From: Spirodela intermedia
Taxonomy: Eukaryota > Streptophyta > Magnoliopsida > Alismatales > Araceae
Assembly (NCBI GenBank): GCA_902729315.2
Contig: LR746272.1
Coordinates: forward strand, 11,340,327 to 11,404,326
Reading direction: 5' to 3'
Length of the DNA: 64,000 nucleotides
Shown: one piece after another, positions 49,494 to 63,200 of the stretch
How the letters are laid out: every line of letters starts with the position of its first letter
Numbering within the stretch: position 1 is the stretch's first letter
Position numbers and translations under genes: made by a program
The notes under the pieces: model-generated
What the model saw: the letters and a program-made list of their open reading frames with translations, nothing else
Database searches by the model: none
What the model was told of the DNA's origin: nothing

Positions 49494-50636
49494 TCACTTC
49501 AACAGCTCCGAGACCCAGTCGACATCAGGCCCCACAACCGCCGCTGCCCCGTCATGATCATCTTTCATTTGCTTCCCCATGAAGTTTTCCTTGCTCAGCT
49601 TTTCGTAGAGCTTGGCCCTCAAGTTCCTCCCGGACTCTACCCGCTCCTTGGGCTCTTCCCATACATCTAAAAATCCGCCGCCGTTGCCCATGGGTGTGTT
49701 GGTCGGAGTCGCCGGAAGGCTGCAGAAACCCGGCCGCACGTTGACACCCTGCGGAGAGACCATCCCGCCAACCTGCAGACCACAGGAAGCCGGCACGGAC
49801 ATTGCCTTGCTCAACTGCAACTGCCGCAGAGAAGCCAACACCTCGTTCACGGGAGACCCCACCGTGAGCGAGACACGACGAAGGGACGGCCCACTTGGCG
49901 ACAGAGGCGGCGAGTCGGATGGTGGAGTCATGCCCGGTGACGAGGAAAACATGTTTTGCGTGACGTAGGCGTCGAAGGCGTGATATCGAAGGGGGGAGTC
50001 GTCGTACGAGTCGGAGGCGGCAGGTGTCTTGGGGCTCTGCTGCTGTTGCGTCTGAGGAAGAATCCGCAACTGCTCCGGAGTGTGAGCGAAAAAGCAAACA
50101 CGGCGGCGACAATTCACCCCATCCTTGCAGGGCTGCGTGCGGTACCTCGCCGGGTGGAGCCAACACTCGAAGACCCCATGAGAAAACTCACAGGCGTCCC
50201 CCCTCTTGCAGCTCCCCTTGCGGAAATCGGGGCAAGCGGTGCCCGAGTAATGGAACTTCCGCGGATCCCGCCGCCTCGCCTTCTCCCCCGGATGAGCGTA
50301 CGGGCACTCGGTCCAGTCATGGGACCGGCCGCGCGCGCACCGCCGCACCTTGAACTCGTACATCCGAAACTCATCGCACGAGTACGCATCCACCGGCGAG
50401 TCCACCGCCTCCGACTCCTCCCCCCCTTCATCCGACAGGTACCCCTCGTTCGCAGTAGGGAGGAGCAGGACACTGTTCATCCCCCCACCTTCTCCGTAGA
50501 GGTACGAGGAGAACTCACCTGCGCCGCCGCCGGCGCCATTACCGCAGGAGAAGCCGCTTCCCGGCCGGAGATCGCACGCAGGCCATGCCGGGATCCTGAT
50601 CGCCGGCGTGGGACTGATCCCCTCTCCGAGCATCAT
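49494..50636 (-). CDS. Arginine-rich tandem CCCH zinc-finger protein (AtTZF/OsTZF type)
   Basis: Plant RR-TZF proteins bind RNA, shuttle between nucleus and cytoplasmic granules, and act in ABA/stress and mRNA turnover. Single exon, 380 aa, as usual for the family. Acidic N-terminal region ([14 protein letters not shown] near 67-80). The arginine-rich finger-like segment C-x5-H-x4-C-x3-H at 100-115 is followed by [21 protein letters not shown]. The TZF proper is C-x7-C-x5-C-x3-H at 135-153 and C-x5-C-x4-C-x3-H at 170-185, linked by [18 protein letters not shown] leucine-rich [13 protein letters not shown] (possible nuclear export signal) follows, and the C-terminus ends DWVSELLK. All metal ligands are present. 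A TATATAAT box lies upstream. It diverges from the RRM gene across about 1.3 kb. Confidence 0.95.
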   Translation of the reverse strand: MMLGEGISPTPAIRIPAWPACDLRPGSGFSCGNGAGGGAGEFSSYLYGEGGGMNSVLLLPTANEGYLSDEGGEESEAVDSPVDAYSCDEFRMYEFKVRRCARGRSHDWTECPYAHPGEKARRRDPRKFHYSGTACPDFRKGSCKRGDACEFSHGVFECWLHPARYRTQPCKDGVNCRRRVCFFAHTPEQLRILPQTQQQQSPKTPAASDSYDDSPLRYHAFDAYVTQNMFSSSPGMTPPSDSPPLSPSGPSLRRVSLTVGSPVNEVLASLRQLQLSKAMSVPASCGLQVGGMVSPQGVNVRPGFCSLPATPTNTPMGNGGGFLDVWEEPKERVESGRNLRAKLYEKLSKENFMGKQMKDDHDGAAAVVGPDVDWVSELLK

Positions 50637-50701
50637 CTTGCTGCTGCTCTGTCGTCCTCGACCGCCTCTTCTGGAATGGTGGTTCCTGCCTAGGTAACGC
50701 T

Positions 50702-50709
50702 ATTATATA
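50702..50709 (-). promoter_or_regulatory. TATA box of the zinc-finger gene
   Basis: TATATAAT on the minus strand, about 66 bp upstream of the start codon, implies a 5'UTR of some 30-40 nt. Confidence 0.6.
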
Positions 50710-50949
50710 CCTGGACACTGAAGGTCAAGAGGCGGTAGCGACGTGGGTCGGCTTAAGTTAACCATGGTCGGCCTCCTCTGGTTAAGAATTAAAGTTGCAA
50801 CCCGCGGTATCCTGCGGCGCTTGGACGTCAGAGGCGGTACAAAATAGGAAAGATCACGCCACCGGCGGGAATGTTGACCCGAAACAGCCCCACGCCGACG
50901 GTTTCCGTAGCTCTGCTGGTTTTCTCGGGAAAACTCCAGAAGGTCTCTC

Positions 50950-51590
50950 CTCTTCCGGGCCCGGCCCATCTCCAGTCTGCTCCACGAGATGAACGGGCCC
51001 GCAAAAACGACTGGGGCCCACCCATAACGGCCGCACTTAATTCGCACATTAAGCGTCGACCAATAATTTCGTATTTACTCGCGCTGATAATTCCGCTTAA
51101 TGACGGGTCCGTACGCTTCTTCTTTTTTTCATCAACTCTGATTGTGGGCCTTACGGTGCAAATGGGCCGGCGATTCAGGAGCCCATTTCTTCCGGGCCCC
51201 GAATCGGATCCTTAACGGGCACCACTGGACCGCGTACGGTCTCCGCGAATGGTTTTCTTTGAGCGTGCAAATCGTTGGGATTTGGCGCCATTCGCGTTGC
51301 TCCGCCGAGTCGGTACGACTCGGATCGTACTGGGTCCCACTGTACGGCCCAGGAAGACGGTGTGTCGGCCCGGTCTTATCTTATTCCTCGTCGTCTTTCT
51401 TTTCCATTTAATCACTAATTTGTCCGGCGTGTACGGTTTGGATTATTTATATTATTTAACTCCGTATTTCTGTTGATATTGTTTGAGTTCCCTTCGTGGC
51501 CCATGTCGAGGGAAATTGGGCCTCGAAGGGAGGTTCCAGGCCAGGAGAGACAGCCCATTTTGATCTGTTTGGGCCATTTGGAGATGGACC
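50950..51590. promoter_or_regulatory. Intergenic cluster of GGGCC/TGGGCY (site II-like) motifs between divergent genes
   Basis: Many GGCCCA/TGGGCC type motifs lie between the zinc-finger gene (minus) and the RRM gene (plus): near 50957, 51013, 51135, 51160, 51180, 51500, 51520, 51553 and 51570. The density resembles that before SYP71. It may serve the RRM gene, whose start is about 340 bp further on. Confidence 0.5.
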
Positions 51591-51931
51591 GAGACGCCAA
51601 AAAGAAGGATCTGGAGAGGAACTTCCTTCCACCTCGTCTCCTCCTGCTTCCGGGGCGGCGCTCCCGTTCTTCTTGGCTTTCATTCTCAGAGGCGTAAGCT
51701 GGAATGATTCTCCGCAGAGTCCTTTTCAGTACGAGGGAAGGAAAAATCCAAGAGGCGGTCACAAAGGAGCAGCGCAGGTCTGATGGATGCAATTAGATTT
51801 GAGTTGAATGTTCAGATATTTCAAAATGTTTCTCCCTGTGATTTCTGGTTTAGCCACCTAAAAGAATGGGTTCTTCTTCATGTAGGGATCCCGTACAGAA
51901 GTGAACTCCCCCGGCGTCCTAGTCGGGGGCC

Positions 51932-54900
51932 ATGGCGCAAGGTGGACATGACATCTCATGGCTAAACTACGGGATGAATCCGTCTCTCGCCCACGTGTCC
52001 CACCCGCCGCTGTCTCATGCTTTCTCTCAACCCCCCCATCTGCACCCGACGGCACCGCCTCCTGGGATCGCCGTCGACGCCGCTGGGTATCCCGCTTCCT
52101 TGGACCGCCACTATCTTCGCCATCCCCCCAATCTGGCTGTCCACGTCAAGACTGGGCAGCAGAAGATCCACACTCTGTTCGTCTCTGGGCTGCCGGACGA
52201 CGTGAAGCCCCGGGAGATTCATAACCTTTTCCGTCGCCGCCCCGGATTCGAGTCATGCCAACTCAAGTACACCGGCCGCGGCGACCAGGTTGGGGGGGGT
52301 CTTTTCATCTCTGTCTCTCTTCTTCATTTCTCTTTTTCAAGAAGCCCGTCCGTTGAACCTGATTGCGCATTAGGGCATTGTCCCAGTGTGGCACTCCAGG
52401 GTTCTACGCAAGCCCGGAGTCTAGGGATCCACGTATACTCTGGTTTCATCGCCGTTGGAAATGAAGAGATATATCCGTGGGTCTTTTCTCCAATCGATTG
52501 TTCAACTAAGGACGTTCAGCGGCACGATAACTACTGTGCAGCGCTGTTGATTTATTTTTTTCCGCTAATTTTTGTTGTTCTTGCTGTGGCTCATTTCACG
52601 TCCTTGTATCTGGGGCAGGTTGTCGCTTTTGTCACATTTTTCAACCATCAGACTGCAATGGCAGCAATGACCACGTTAAATGTAAGACAAGACTTCTGGA
52701 CCTTGCGCACTCAGCTACCCAAGTTAACACGGATTACTTTGATCATACGACTGCATAGTATGTTGAATTATTCCCTTGGTTGATACTAACTACTGGCGAT
52801 AGTCCTTTCCAGGGAGAAATATTTGATCCACAGTCGGGAACTAGGCTACATATTGAACTGGCAAGATCAAATTCGCGGACCAAACACGCTAATGGTACGG
52901 AAGTATTGATATTTGTGAATATATATCAATATGCATACATATTGTATCCAGGGGCTAAATCAATATGGAAGTCAGTTCCGTACTTTTGCAAATGTAAATT
53001 CGTGTGTGATCCACAATTCAAATTGTTCCTCAGGGGGTGGAGCATATACGGTAACAGACAGAAGAGTCAGGGTTTTGAATGGCGATCATGAGACTTCAAG
53101 CAATGATGGTGATTAACTTTCTGACATTAATCGTCTTCATCCCTGTATAGCTACATGCATTCGTTTTCTTCGTAAATTTTCTCGTTGAGTGGCACATTTT
53201 AATTTATTTTTTATCTGGGCTTCGGCTCTTGTGTGCCTTGTGGTCCACTTTGCAACATTTATGGCTCACTTGTGCATGCTTTGGCAAATTTTATTTCACA
53301 TACAGGAGACAGTGGATCTGACGAACTGTTGGCTACCAACAGTGATAATTCTGGTAACAGGGGTGGTTTTCCTGCCTTGCCAAGGTTCAGATGAATTTCA
53401 GAGTACACTTGTTAAATTCCATATTTTTAGGTATTATCGCATTAGATTGGACGCTTAGAAAACCGCATCCGTGTTGATCATTATTTTTGGTATCCTGTAA
53501 TGTTGATATAACCTTTGTTGCTTTTTGTGTTTCAGCAGTGATGACACTGACCACGCTGATAAGACGCCCTCTGCAACTAAAGTGAGTACTTGTTTACTTC
53601 TTTTTCACTAATGTGTTGTCGAATAAACAATCTAAATTTTTAATCAGCGCATTTAGTCCACTTTTTTTGCTTTTTTCGTAAACCCGGTCTTGGAATTGTG
53701 TTAGAGTTGACAGTTAACATGAAAAAAGGAGTCTCAATGCCAAACGGAAGTATATACTACTTCTACAGAACCGGTACATTATTAAAAGGTGAAACCTATG
53801 CATGCAATAAACGGAAAAACATCCGTTATCACCTTGATTTTCATGTGTTATACATTTGAAAAAGGTGTGTTTGATGGGTAGGTTTGGAACCGTTATATCT
53901 AGTAATTTGCTCATGTTACGTGGACTTTGTGTGATTGGTCACAAATATGACCTTGCATGCTCTTATAGGTAAGGCTTTTCATATGCTCTTAATATTGTTA
54001 AGGCTTATGATTTTGATTATAGATAAACCACCTGGTACGTGGAGGAATGCCAGAAACATTGTACATGTTTTGATCTTTTAGGCAATTAAGTTAGTTGATT
54101 TGCTGACCAATTGTTTTATCAGCACTCTCAGAACTCATTGACGAGGGATTCCCATTATCCAAGAAACAAATAAAAAGCATCCATAGTTAATGTACGCCCA
54201 GATCATTCTTCCCCAGCATGGATTCTTGTCAAGCCTTTCATGATGGATGCACTTGTCAATGTAGATGCATTTGGATTCTTTTTACGGGGTGTGGGTCGAC
54301 ATGTACTTACTGGTTCAATAGGCACCCACATTGGCACCATATGACTGAGCCTTTGGGGGACAAGCCCAATCAGTGTAAGCCTGGATCAATAAACCTGGGT
54401 CTTGTGTTTCATGAGAGTTGTCTTGAAATGGTTATTGCCGGGAGATCAGGATCCACTGGTAATCTTCATTAATAGATTTATTTATTTATAGTGGTTGGTA
54501 ATTCCCTCTCCTCAGGGATGTTGGTGTCTGTTTCCGTATTATAATTTGTCTGGTATTTGGTGTAATCACGTTTGATATATTTATGCCGTTTTCCTTTGTC
54601 AGTTAAGATAACATGCATTATATTTATGCCTCTCTCTCTCTCTCTCTCTCTCTCTAGAGGAGACACTATAATCTTTTCTCAACGGAGTTTCATGATAGAG
54701 AATTAAAAGGGTCTCATATGCAGCATGGATAGAAGGTCTTCAAGATATCCCTAAAAATATATGAAATTCCTTTAATGTCTTTAATGTGAAACTCCTTATT
54801 TTTTTTACACAAGTTTTTTTTTCTTTCTCTGTGATCTAAATGCATGTCCAATCTGGAATCATGCTGCCTGGTGCAGGAGCGTTTGGAAGAACATTCAACT

Positions 54901-55565
54901 GGAGAAATCCTACCTTGCTCTACATTATTTGTTGCTAATTTAGATTCAACCTGCACTGAAGAGGAATTGAAACAATTTTTTTCTCAGTAAGTTTGCTCCA
55001 ATGGCCTTGGATCAGTAACACCTCTTGCATCAATGATCTGGGTAAAGTTATTCCTTGGTTTTCCATTTTTTTCCTTGACAGATATTCTGGTTTCCAAACA
55101 CTTAAAATGCGAGGAAGAGGCAGCATGCCGGTTGCTTTTGCTGATTTTACGGTACAGTTCATATGGTGTACTTTTTTTTTAGTACTCTCTTAGTCGATTG
55201 CTATCTAATCTGAATAACGTGAGATAATCATAGCTTTGTGCCTGTTTGTTTCTGCCATTGGACCCCCTCTAATTTCATGTGCTATTGATCTGAACTTAGA
55301 ACTTTGCCATTTTATGAATATGATTCTTCTCATCTGCCGATTCATTTGATTTCTTAGGACGTTGAAAGCTCTACCAAAGCCATGGAGCAGCTTAAGGGCA
55401 CCCCCCTGGCTTCTTCTGTCCACGGCGGCATGCACCTGGAGTATCCTACTCTCCCCGTCCCCGGTCCTCTTCCTTGTCCAGCTTCTCAGTGCAACTGTGG
55501 AATGATAAGCTGCTTCTTTGCTGGACTTTTTCAGGTATGCAAGATCGAAGATGAGGAAAGGCTAA
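51932..55565 (+). CDS. Two-RRM RNA-binding protein (RBPMS / scw1-WHI3-like plant family)
   Basis: Predicted RNA-binding protein. Ten exons: 51932-52288, 52619-52681, 52813-52894, 53034-53108, 53306-53384, 53536-53581, 54877-54986, 55082-55151, 55358-55440 and 55535-55565. They join in phase to 331 aa. The N-terminus is His/Pro-rich. RRM1 (about 78-165) has RNP2 LFVSGL, PREIHNLFRRRPGFESCQLKYTGRGDQ and RNP1-like VVAFVTFF, then the typical DPQSGTRLHIELARSNSR. A Gly/Ser/Asp-rich linker follows. RRM2 (about 245-320) has RNP2 LFVANL, EEELKQFFSQYSGFQTLKM and RNP1 MPVAFADF. The end is HLEYARSKMRKG. The domain arrangement resembles yeast Whi3/scw1 and metazoan RBPMS in RRM1. Exon 6 has a tandem CAGCAG acceptor. 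A possible alternative exon near 54123 is noted separately. The linker exons are the least certain part. Confidence 0.88.
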
Positions 55566-56280
55566 GGACCTTGGGTGATTCTGTGGGCTCGTGCCAATTC
55601 TGCTGCCGTCTTATGTTGACAAATGGGCATTTCGTATGACGTCATGTTGGATTTAGGTTCCCTCTTCACATAGTCTGTTGATCTTCTCGGCTCTCCACTT
55701 ACTAACGGATGATTCCATGGGCCTATTTCACCAGGGATTCCTCTCGGCTTCAGTGTAAATGAATGAGAACCTTAGTTGTGGCCAGTGCGCCTAGACGGCT
55801 GACTGACTTTTACTGAATCCTCCCCTGCTGATCCTGGCGTTCATGTTTGAAGAAAAAAATAACACTTTTATTCGCATTATTCTGATAAAAAAGTGCTTTA
55901 TTTCCAAGCCTTATGTGGAGTCCGAGGAACTTCTACCATCATACTCATCTATATATGATTACAGTTATATCTACATAAGCATGAAATATCCGGCGGTGTT
56001 TCTACGATTTTTGTTCAGAAGTTTGATCAGCGACTGTTCCTCTTTGAGGGGGCAAATCGACAGTTGATGTCTGCTTTCTCTTCCTTCCCGCCCGCTTCCC
56101 TTCACTGCAGCCGGGAAGCGGAAATCTTCCGAGAGAGATAGGCCGGTGGAGAGAATGACAGACCAGAGGAGATCAGAGAACTGCCCAAAGGGGCTCTTAA
56201 AAAGAGGAAAGCTTCAGCAGGTCTCTGTGCTCTTGTCCCTTCGATCTGCAACCACTCCCTCCCCTATACTACTACGATGT
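55566..56280. other. 3'UTR/intergenic after the RRM gene
   Basis: Holds the 3' flank of the RRM gene. No further gene is seen. Sequence turns A/T-rich and retroelement-like from about 56.45 kb. Confidence 0.5.
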
Positions 56281-56449
56281 TGTTCTCAGTTGTTCTTGCT
56301 TTGTTTCTCAAGTGGTGCTCGTTTAACATTAAGGATGCTTATACAATGTAGTAGTACCCTGGTAGGACCTGAATCTGCACCTGGCATGAGGCAAAACAAA
56401 CATGTGCGATGGAATGAGAAATAACGAGATAAAAGGGAAAGAAAATTCT

Positions 56450-59100
56450 TCAATTGGTTTCACTAGAACATAATATTTTATATAAGTGGTGACGTGTGAA
56501 CACACACGTGTACCTAACGCTCTCCTTTCAAGATGGGTGGTAAATGTTTTTAACACCCATCTTAGATAATAGAAATGATAAATGAGAAGATAGAAGAGGT
56601 TTGGTAATTGTGCATGTCAATGATCAGAACAAACTGGAAGAAGCTTGATGATACCATCAATCAACTTTACATGTATAAAGTGACAATCGATTTTAATATG
56701 TTTTGTGTGTTCATGAAATGTGAAATTAGATGTAATATGAAGCACACCATGATTGTTATGAAATTAGAGGATTAGAAGAAGGATCTTAATATGAAAGTCA
56801 GATAGTAATTGTTGTATCCAAATGATCTCAGCAGTTCTAACAGTTAACACATGATATTCAACTTCAGTGAAAAAAATGAGATATAGTTAATTGTTTTTTG
56901 GCTTTCTATGAAACAAGAGGATCATAGATGAAAATACAGAACCTAATAATTGATTTACAAGAATTTTGACAATTGGCTCAATTAGCTTTAGAGAAGGCTC
57001 AAAGTTGTAATGAAGTTGAGTTTGAAAATAATATTATTTGACTAGGTGTGGCATTCAAATAATTGAGGTGATGTGTGAGGTGCAAATGAGAAAGGTGTGG
57101 TTGGGTGATAAACTAATTTAATTTGAGAACTATAAGAGGAAATATCAAATTGAGAAAGTGTCAAATATGAAAGAAGGCCAATGAATTTACAATATTAGGT
57201 TGTATTGTCAATGAATTGTCTTGTCATAGTGTTGTGATATAGTTGATGATCTATAAGAACTACAATAAGTCTTGATCTAAGAAATCCAATATCTTGTAAT
57301 AGTTTTAAAATGTAATAATATTAAGATAATATAATTCTTGAGGTAAAATGAGTAATTTCTAAGCTTAAAAAATATCTTAAAGAGCCAATATTTTTGAGTT
57401 TAAACAAAGTGTGTAATAAGAATTTCAACTCATCCATAATAAGAAGAAAAGGTTAACATAAACAAGAAGAGTGATGAAGGAAGAACCATGTCCTTTGGAG
57501 AATAAAAAATAATCAGATGTAGATTGGATAAATACATATTGGAACAGTAAAGGTGATAACTTGAAATACCATTATTTGGAGGTTTGACAAAGTCCATATA
57601 TAGATTTATGAATTTTGCAAATAAATATACATGTGTGAATTTGTCTCCTCTTGATGAAATAAGTTGAAAGACAGATCCATATAAACGTTTTCAAATAGAT
57701 TATCATGAAGGAATGCGCTGTTAATGTCTAATTATACAAGATACCAACTATTAGTAGCTGGGAGGGCTAATAAGAGTTTGATAGTGACAAATTTTGCAAC
57801 AAGGAAATATGTTTCAAGAAAATCAATTCCTTGTTGGGTGTAACCCTTGTCAACTATATAGGTTTTGTACCGCTCAATGGAAGCATTATAATTATATTTG
57901 GGTTTGTAAATCAAATGGTATCCAATAATATATTTTCTTATTGGTAAGTGCAAAATGGACAATATATTTTTAGCTATCATAGCCTCTAATTTAGCACATA
58001 TCGACTCTCTCATCATTGATGTAATTTGACAGCTTCATGATAATAGTGTGGTTCATAATTGATAGAGATTTAGAGCACAAATTGTTTATGATGTGTAGAA
58101 AGTGAATTATAAGATAAGTAATGAGACAAAAGGTAAAGAGGGTTTGTAATTTTAGATAAAGTGAGATTAGACATTGCAATGGAAATCATAAAGATAAGAG
58201 AGTGTTTTTGGGTAGATATTCATATTAGTAGAGGTAAGGTTGGATGTGTAGATGGTGTGTTTCTGGCTAAAGTATTGAGTACTTCAATCCATTCAGGTGC
58301 AAGGAAGGACAAGATATGATAATAGACTAGACAAAGTGTTTGAAGCAGTAAGTGAAGGAAATAGAAAAATGTATTCATACAAGACAATATCTCATGAGAT
58401 AAAAATTCTTTAGCCTCACTATCATAAAGTTTGTCAACTTTTATGTTGAGGGGTAATCAATGAACATACATTTTCTTACATGATGATGAAATTTAAGTCT
58501 ATGAGTTGATAAGGCTAAGGCAAAGACTAAACAACCAAACATTTGAAACATAAAGTAATCAATAAGTGTTTGATGTACTAGTTCATATGGAATTTTGTTG
58601 TGGAGAATCAAAGATGGAAGGTTGTTGATGATAAATGTGATAGTAAGAACAATACAAAAATTATATAGGAACACTAGATTGAAAATATGAAGCTTGATCC
58701 ACATTTAGTAAGTGTTGATATTTACTTTCAACCACAACTTTGTTGATGACATTTCACACATGAAAATTGATGCAACACATCATGTTTGTTGAAAAAAATC
58801 CTGAATTGAAATTTCTTGATATTCTCAAACCTAAAAGTTTTAATCTTATGTCCATATTATGTGTGAACCATATTAAAAAGGTGGGAATGATAGATTCAAT
58901 ATCAGATTTATGTTTTATAAGAAAAATTCAAACAAAATGACTATAATCATCCACAAATGTAAGAAAATGTTTATGACTATAATGACTTATATGAAATGGT
59001 CCATGTTAGGTCAATGAAGTCTAAGTGAAACACCAAATGGGAGAGGTGGATTGAGTTGCTACAACCTTTATCAATTTTTAATTTTTTTCTATTAGTGGAT
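56450..59100 (-). mobile_element. Decayed Ty1/copia retrotransposon 1 (pol remnant)
   Basis: Minus-strand reading gives broken copia pol in the right order. An integrase-core patch FLTFVDDYSH lies near 58960. Its distal part (QMFGCLVFA...KFHHHVRKCMFIDYP) is at 58441-58704. The start of reverse transcriptase (KYNYNASIERYK, DKGYTQQGIDFLETYF) is at 57732-58016. An RNase H patch (HEHTKHIKIDCHFIH) lies near 56650-56740. Stops and frameshifts interrupt every part. A likely 3' LTR edge, TGTTAAAAAC after a purine-rich GATGGG, reads leftward from 56555. DNA is A/T-rich with few CG pairs, as expected for a methylated, long-silent copy. Outer limits are uncertain. Confidence 0.85.
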
Positions 59101-60085
59101 GTGCTAACATAGATTATCTCACAACTCTCTCTTTCTCAACATGTGTTCTCTCAAAGTTATTTATCTTTTGGTGTGAGTTATCTCACAATTCTCTCTTCAT
59201 CACCAAGGATATCAAAGTTTTTTATATAAATTTGTCCTTCACTTGACTACTTTCACTCCCATAAGATCATTCATATTATAATTTATTATTTTTCTTGAGA
59301 ATACACACTAATTTTTACATAATCAATAGCTTAATCACACATTCTATCTTATTAGAGACCTCATCTTTCAGTGACACAACTAAGCTACCAACCCCTCAAG
59401 ATGAAACTTTATGGCTTGATAGAGAATGTCAAACATTGAGATGGATGTAACTTGAATCACCAATGTCAAATGAAGATGAGATGCAATGTTTTGTGCTTCG
59501 TTGAAACTTGTGATGATTAAGCCTTGATATAGAGAGATGGATAATCATTGGAGCATTGATAGTCATTAGAGCATTATCTTCTCTTCACAAGCTTTTTCTT
59601 ATTCATCTTCAGTATTTTCTAGTCATTTCTTGTCTTGAAAAATAGTTATATAATTTCAAAAATCTTTCCAATGACTTTTACCTTTTTTATGCTTCAAAGC
59701 TATCTATTTTCTCATCTTATTTGAAATTTGAACTTAACATTTTTTTCTTGTCAACATATATTTTTGTTATTGAGGCCAAGTCTAGATAAACATATTTGAT
59801 CTGTTGTTGTCGTCACATAATCTTCAAACATATCATTGTATAGATTCATAAGTTCGAAACTTGTAGGTGACTTTGATATTTTGTAATTTTCTAAATATTT
59901 CCTTAATGAAACTTCCGACCAACATGTCATTGTCAAGATTTTTGATTTGAGACATGTGACTTTGATATTTTGTGATTTTTTAGATATTTCTCATTGAAGC
60001 TTGCGACTTGCCAATGTCTAGATTTCAAGTTCGAGAGTTACGTTTGACTTGGTATTTTGTGAATTTCTAAATATTCTGTCACATG

Positions 60086-60170
60086 TGTTGACATTGGATT
60101 TCCTATACTTATATGTGAATGGTAAAGCCATCTATATAAATTAAAAAAGAGGTTACAAGCCTCTATTTAT

Positions 60171-60218
<48 letters not shown>

Positions 60219-60252
60219 GTGTACTAAGCCCTCTAATAGGTTATATTTAACA
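60086..60252 (-). repeat. Short LTR (3' LTR of copia element 2)
   Basis: On the minus strand it begins TGTTAAATATAACC directly after a purine-rich CTTGAAGGGAC and ends AATGTCAACA, so TG...CA termini are present as TGTTAA/TCAACA. It contains TATAAATAGAGGCTTGTAACC, the usual copia LTR TATA and transcription start context, and a (GA)n tract at about 60174-60209. Confidence 0.7.
60174..60209. repeat. (GA)n microsatellite inside the LTR
   Basis: About 17 AG units, within the copia 3' LTR. Confidence 0.9.
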
Positions 60253-63200
60253 GTCCCTTCAAGCTTGAGTGTATAGATCAATCATGCTCAGCTTGGATCC
60301 CAAGCAATCATACAACACACTAATGATACTTTTGATAAAGATGTTAGCAAATTGATTTGATGATGACACATGATGTGTTGAAATAACGTACATCAACACC
60401 TTGTCATGGATAATGTGACAGTCGATCTCAATATGCTTGGTCTTCTCATGAAAGATAATATTTCTAGTAATAAAAATAGTCACTTGGTTATCGCAACAAA
60501 TAGGCATAGACATCGGAGTCATGATAACCAAGTGTTTTAGAAAAGACTATAGTCATATCATCTCATGAGTAGTAACAGTCATAGTTCAATACTCAACTTC
60601 CACACTAGAACAAGAGATGACCTTTTATTTTCAAAAATGTTAGGTGACCAAATTACCTCTAACATATGTGCAATACCTCGTAGTCAATTTTTGGTCTCTT
60701 TTGTCCTCAAAATATCTAAGCATCAAAAGAGGCCTCAATACAAAGATGATCATGACATCAATAAATAAGATCTTTGTCAGGGATACGTTTGACTTATGTG
60801 AGAATCCGTGATGCCCCCTCCTAATGCACCCTCTAAAGTTATTGCATAAATTGATTAAGAACACTAACAACATAGATAATATTGAAGCAAGTAACTATCA
60901 AATAGATCAGCTTTCTTAGTAGACATCGATAATGGTTGACATTTGTCATCATAGGTAAGTTAGTGTCCTAGAACTTAGATCGTGCCTCTAAAGGTGATGT
61001 AGTTGGTTTACACTCAAGTAACCCTATCTCTTAGAGAAAATTCAATACATACTTCTTCTAAGATAGTGTTAACTTACTTGATTAGTAAAAAAACTCAATC
61101 TTAAAAAAATAACATAGTGTCTACAAGTCATGCATCACAAAGTGTATCTAAAGATAAACTTTAGTAGTAGAGATACTAGCCTCATTGCTACCGGTCAAGA
61201 GAATATCATCCACATATATGACAAGTACCACAAAGCCCGTAGATGTGGTCTTGTGCATCACTATCAGATCTATAAGATATGAGAAGACCGTTGAACTTAA
61301 GAAATCATGCACGATGACTCTATTTGAGCCCATAGATAATATGATAGAGAAGACAAATATGAGAAGTCTTTCCTTGAGCAATATATCTCGGAGGTTGCTC
61401 CATAAAAATATGTTCTACTAGATCACCATATAAAAAAATATTAGAGATGCCCAACTAATAGAAAGATCAATTGAGATTGACAGCTAGAAACAAAAGAATT
61501 CAAATAAAGTTCATGTGGACAATTGAAGAAAATATCTCAATGTAGTCAATACCATGAGCCTAAGTGAATCCTCTAACTACTCATTGAGCCTTGTGACGAG
61601 CCACAGTGCCATCTAGATGATATTTTAGAGTAAAAATTTACTTGCATATCACAATGTTGGCATCAATAGGGCGGGGTACTAAGTCCCATATATCGCAATG
61701 TACTAAGGTGTAATACTCTAGATCTATCATTATTTTCTCCTCAAGTACATGAAGAGCTTCATGATATGTATTAGAGGATGACTTGAAAGATATGACAAAG
61801 GCAAAGGTATAATAGGTGGGAGAGAGCCAATTATAAGATATAAATTTGGTCATGAGATGTTGGGTACAAGTATGGGTAACCTTCTACAAGGCAATGGGAA
61901 GGTGAAGATTATTAAGAGGTGGGTCATTGGGTGTAGGTATGAAAGGTGATTGTAAAGTAGTGTTCGACGATGAATAGAAGGTGACTAGCGAAGTGGAAGG
62001 ATCAATCAAGGAGATGCACATTAGAGACTTGAGAATAAGCATCACGAGTATCAGTGGAGTTAGATAGTCTTTGAAGATGAGTAGAGGATGTGGTGTAGTA
62101 GAAGGTGCAATGATAGTAGAGATCCCAAGAGAAGGCAATAAAGATGATGGAAGATAAGTAAATCTTGAGGGTGGAGATGTTGATGTGCGAAGAGGAATAG
62201 AAAATGAAGAGAAGTAGGGAACGTCTTCATGAAAGGTGATGTCAACGAAAGTAATACAACATTGTGTATTATAAAAATAGATACAATATCTCTTCTACGT
62301 GCACGAATAACTAATGAATACGTCTTTTAATGTTTGAAGAATAAGTTTAAATAAAGATGAGATATGATCTTACACAAAGACAGCACATCCAAACATACAA
62401 GGTGGTAAGGAAAAGAGATAAGTATTTAGTTAAAGACAAGTAAGAAGGATTGTATCACTCAAAAGAGAGGAAGGAAGGTGATTATGAAGATAAGTGATGG
62501 TCATGATGGTGTCAAATCACAAATAATACGGAACGTGCATCTCATAGAGTAGTGTGCGAGTAATTCAAGTAAAATATGGTGTTTTTTTCCACAACACCAT
62601 TTTGAGAAGAGGTGTAAGGATAGTTTGGTGGATGATTTTGTGTTCAACACAAAAGTTTAAGAAGATAGTTTGGAATAATTTGTAGAGTAGTGGAATGTTA
62701 GGTAATGATTTCATGTATAAACTAACGGACAGTGGCAAGGACTTGTGTGTGATCTTTGATGAGATATACCTAATTGACTCGAGTATAATAATCAATGAAC
62801 ATAATGTAATGAAGATGACCAGAAGGAGATAGAACATAGGAAGGACCTCAAATATTACAGTGAATGAGGTCGAATTTGTGAGATAAGGGAATTACATCAC
62901 GAGTGTAGAATGATGATGTTTGTCCACTTGACATGATTGGCACATAAATTCAAATAAAGATAATCATGATAAAGATTGTTTAAGTCTAGAAATATAAAAA
63001 TGACAAAGTCTACAATGTCACAAAATAGAAGAAGAAATAGAAAAATTAGAAAACAAAATAAAGAGTCCCAAGAAAAGGGTATCTGACACAAGCTCATAGA
63101 TCTCATGATCATGAATGACCATCGACAATGAAGACAGGTGGATAGGCGGTGGTAGGAGTAAGGGGTGAAAGAATAGAAGGGGTTCTAGTCATATGAGCCG

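Noticed and set aside
49956-50693. 245-codon plus-strand ORF
   Set aside because: Antisense shadow of the GC-rich zinc-finger gene, whose CCCH ligands and family motifs are all on the minus strand.
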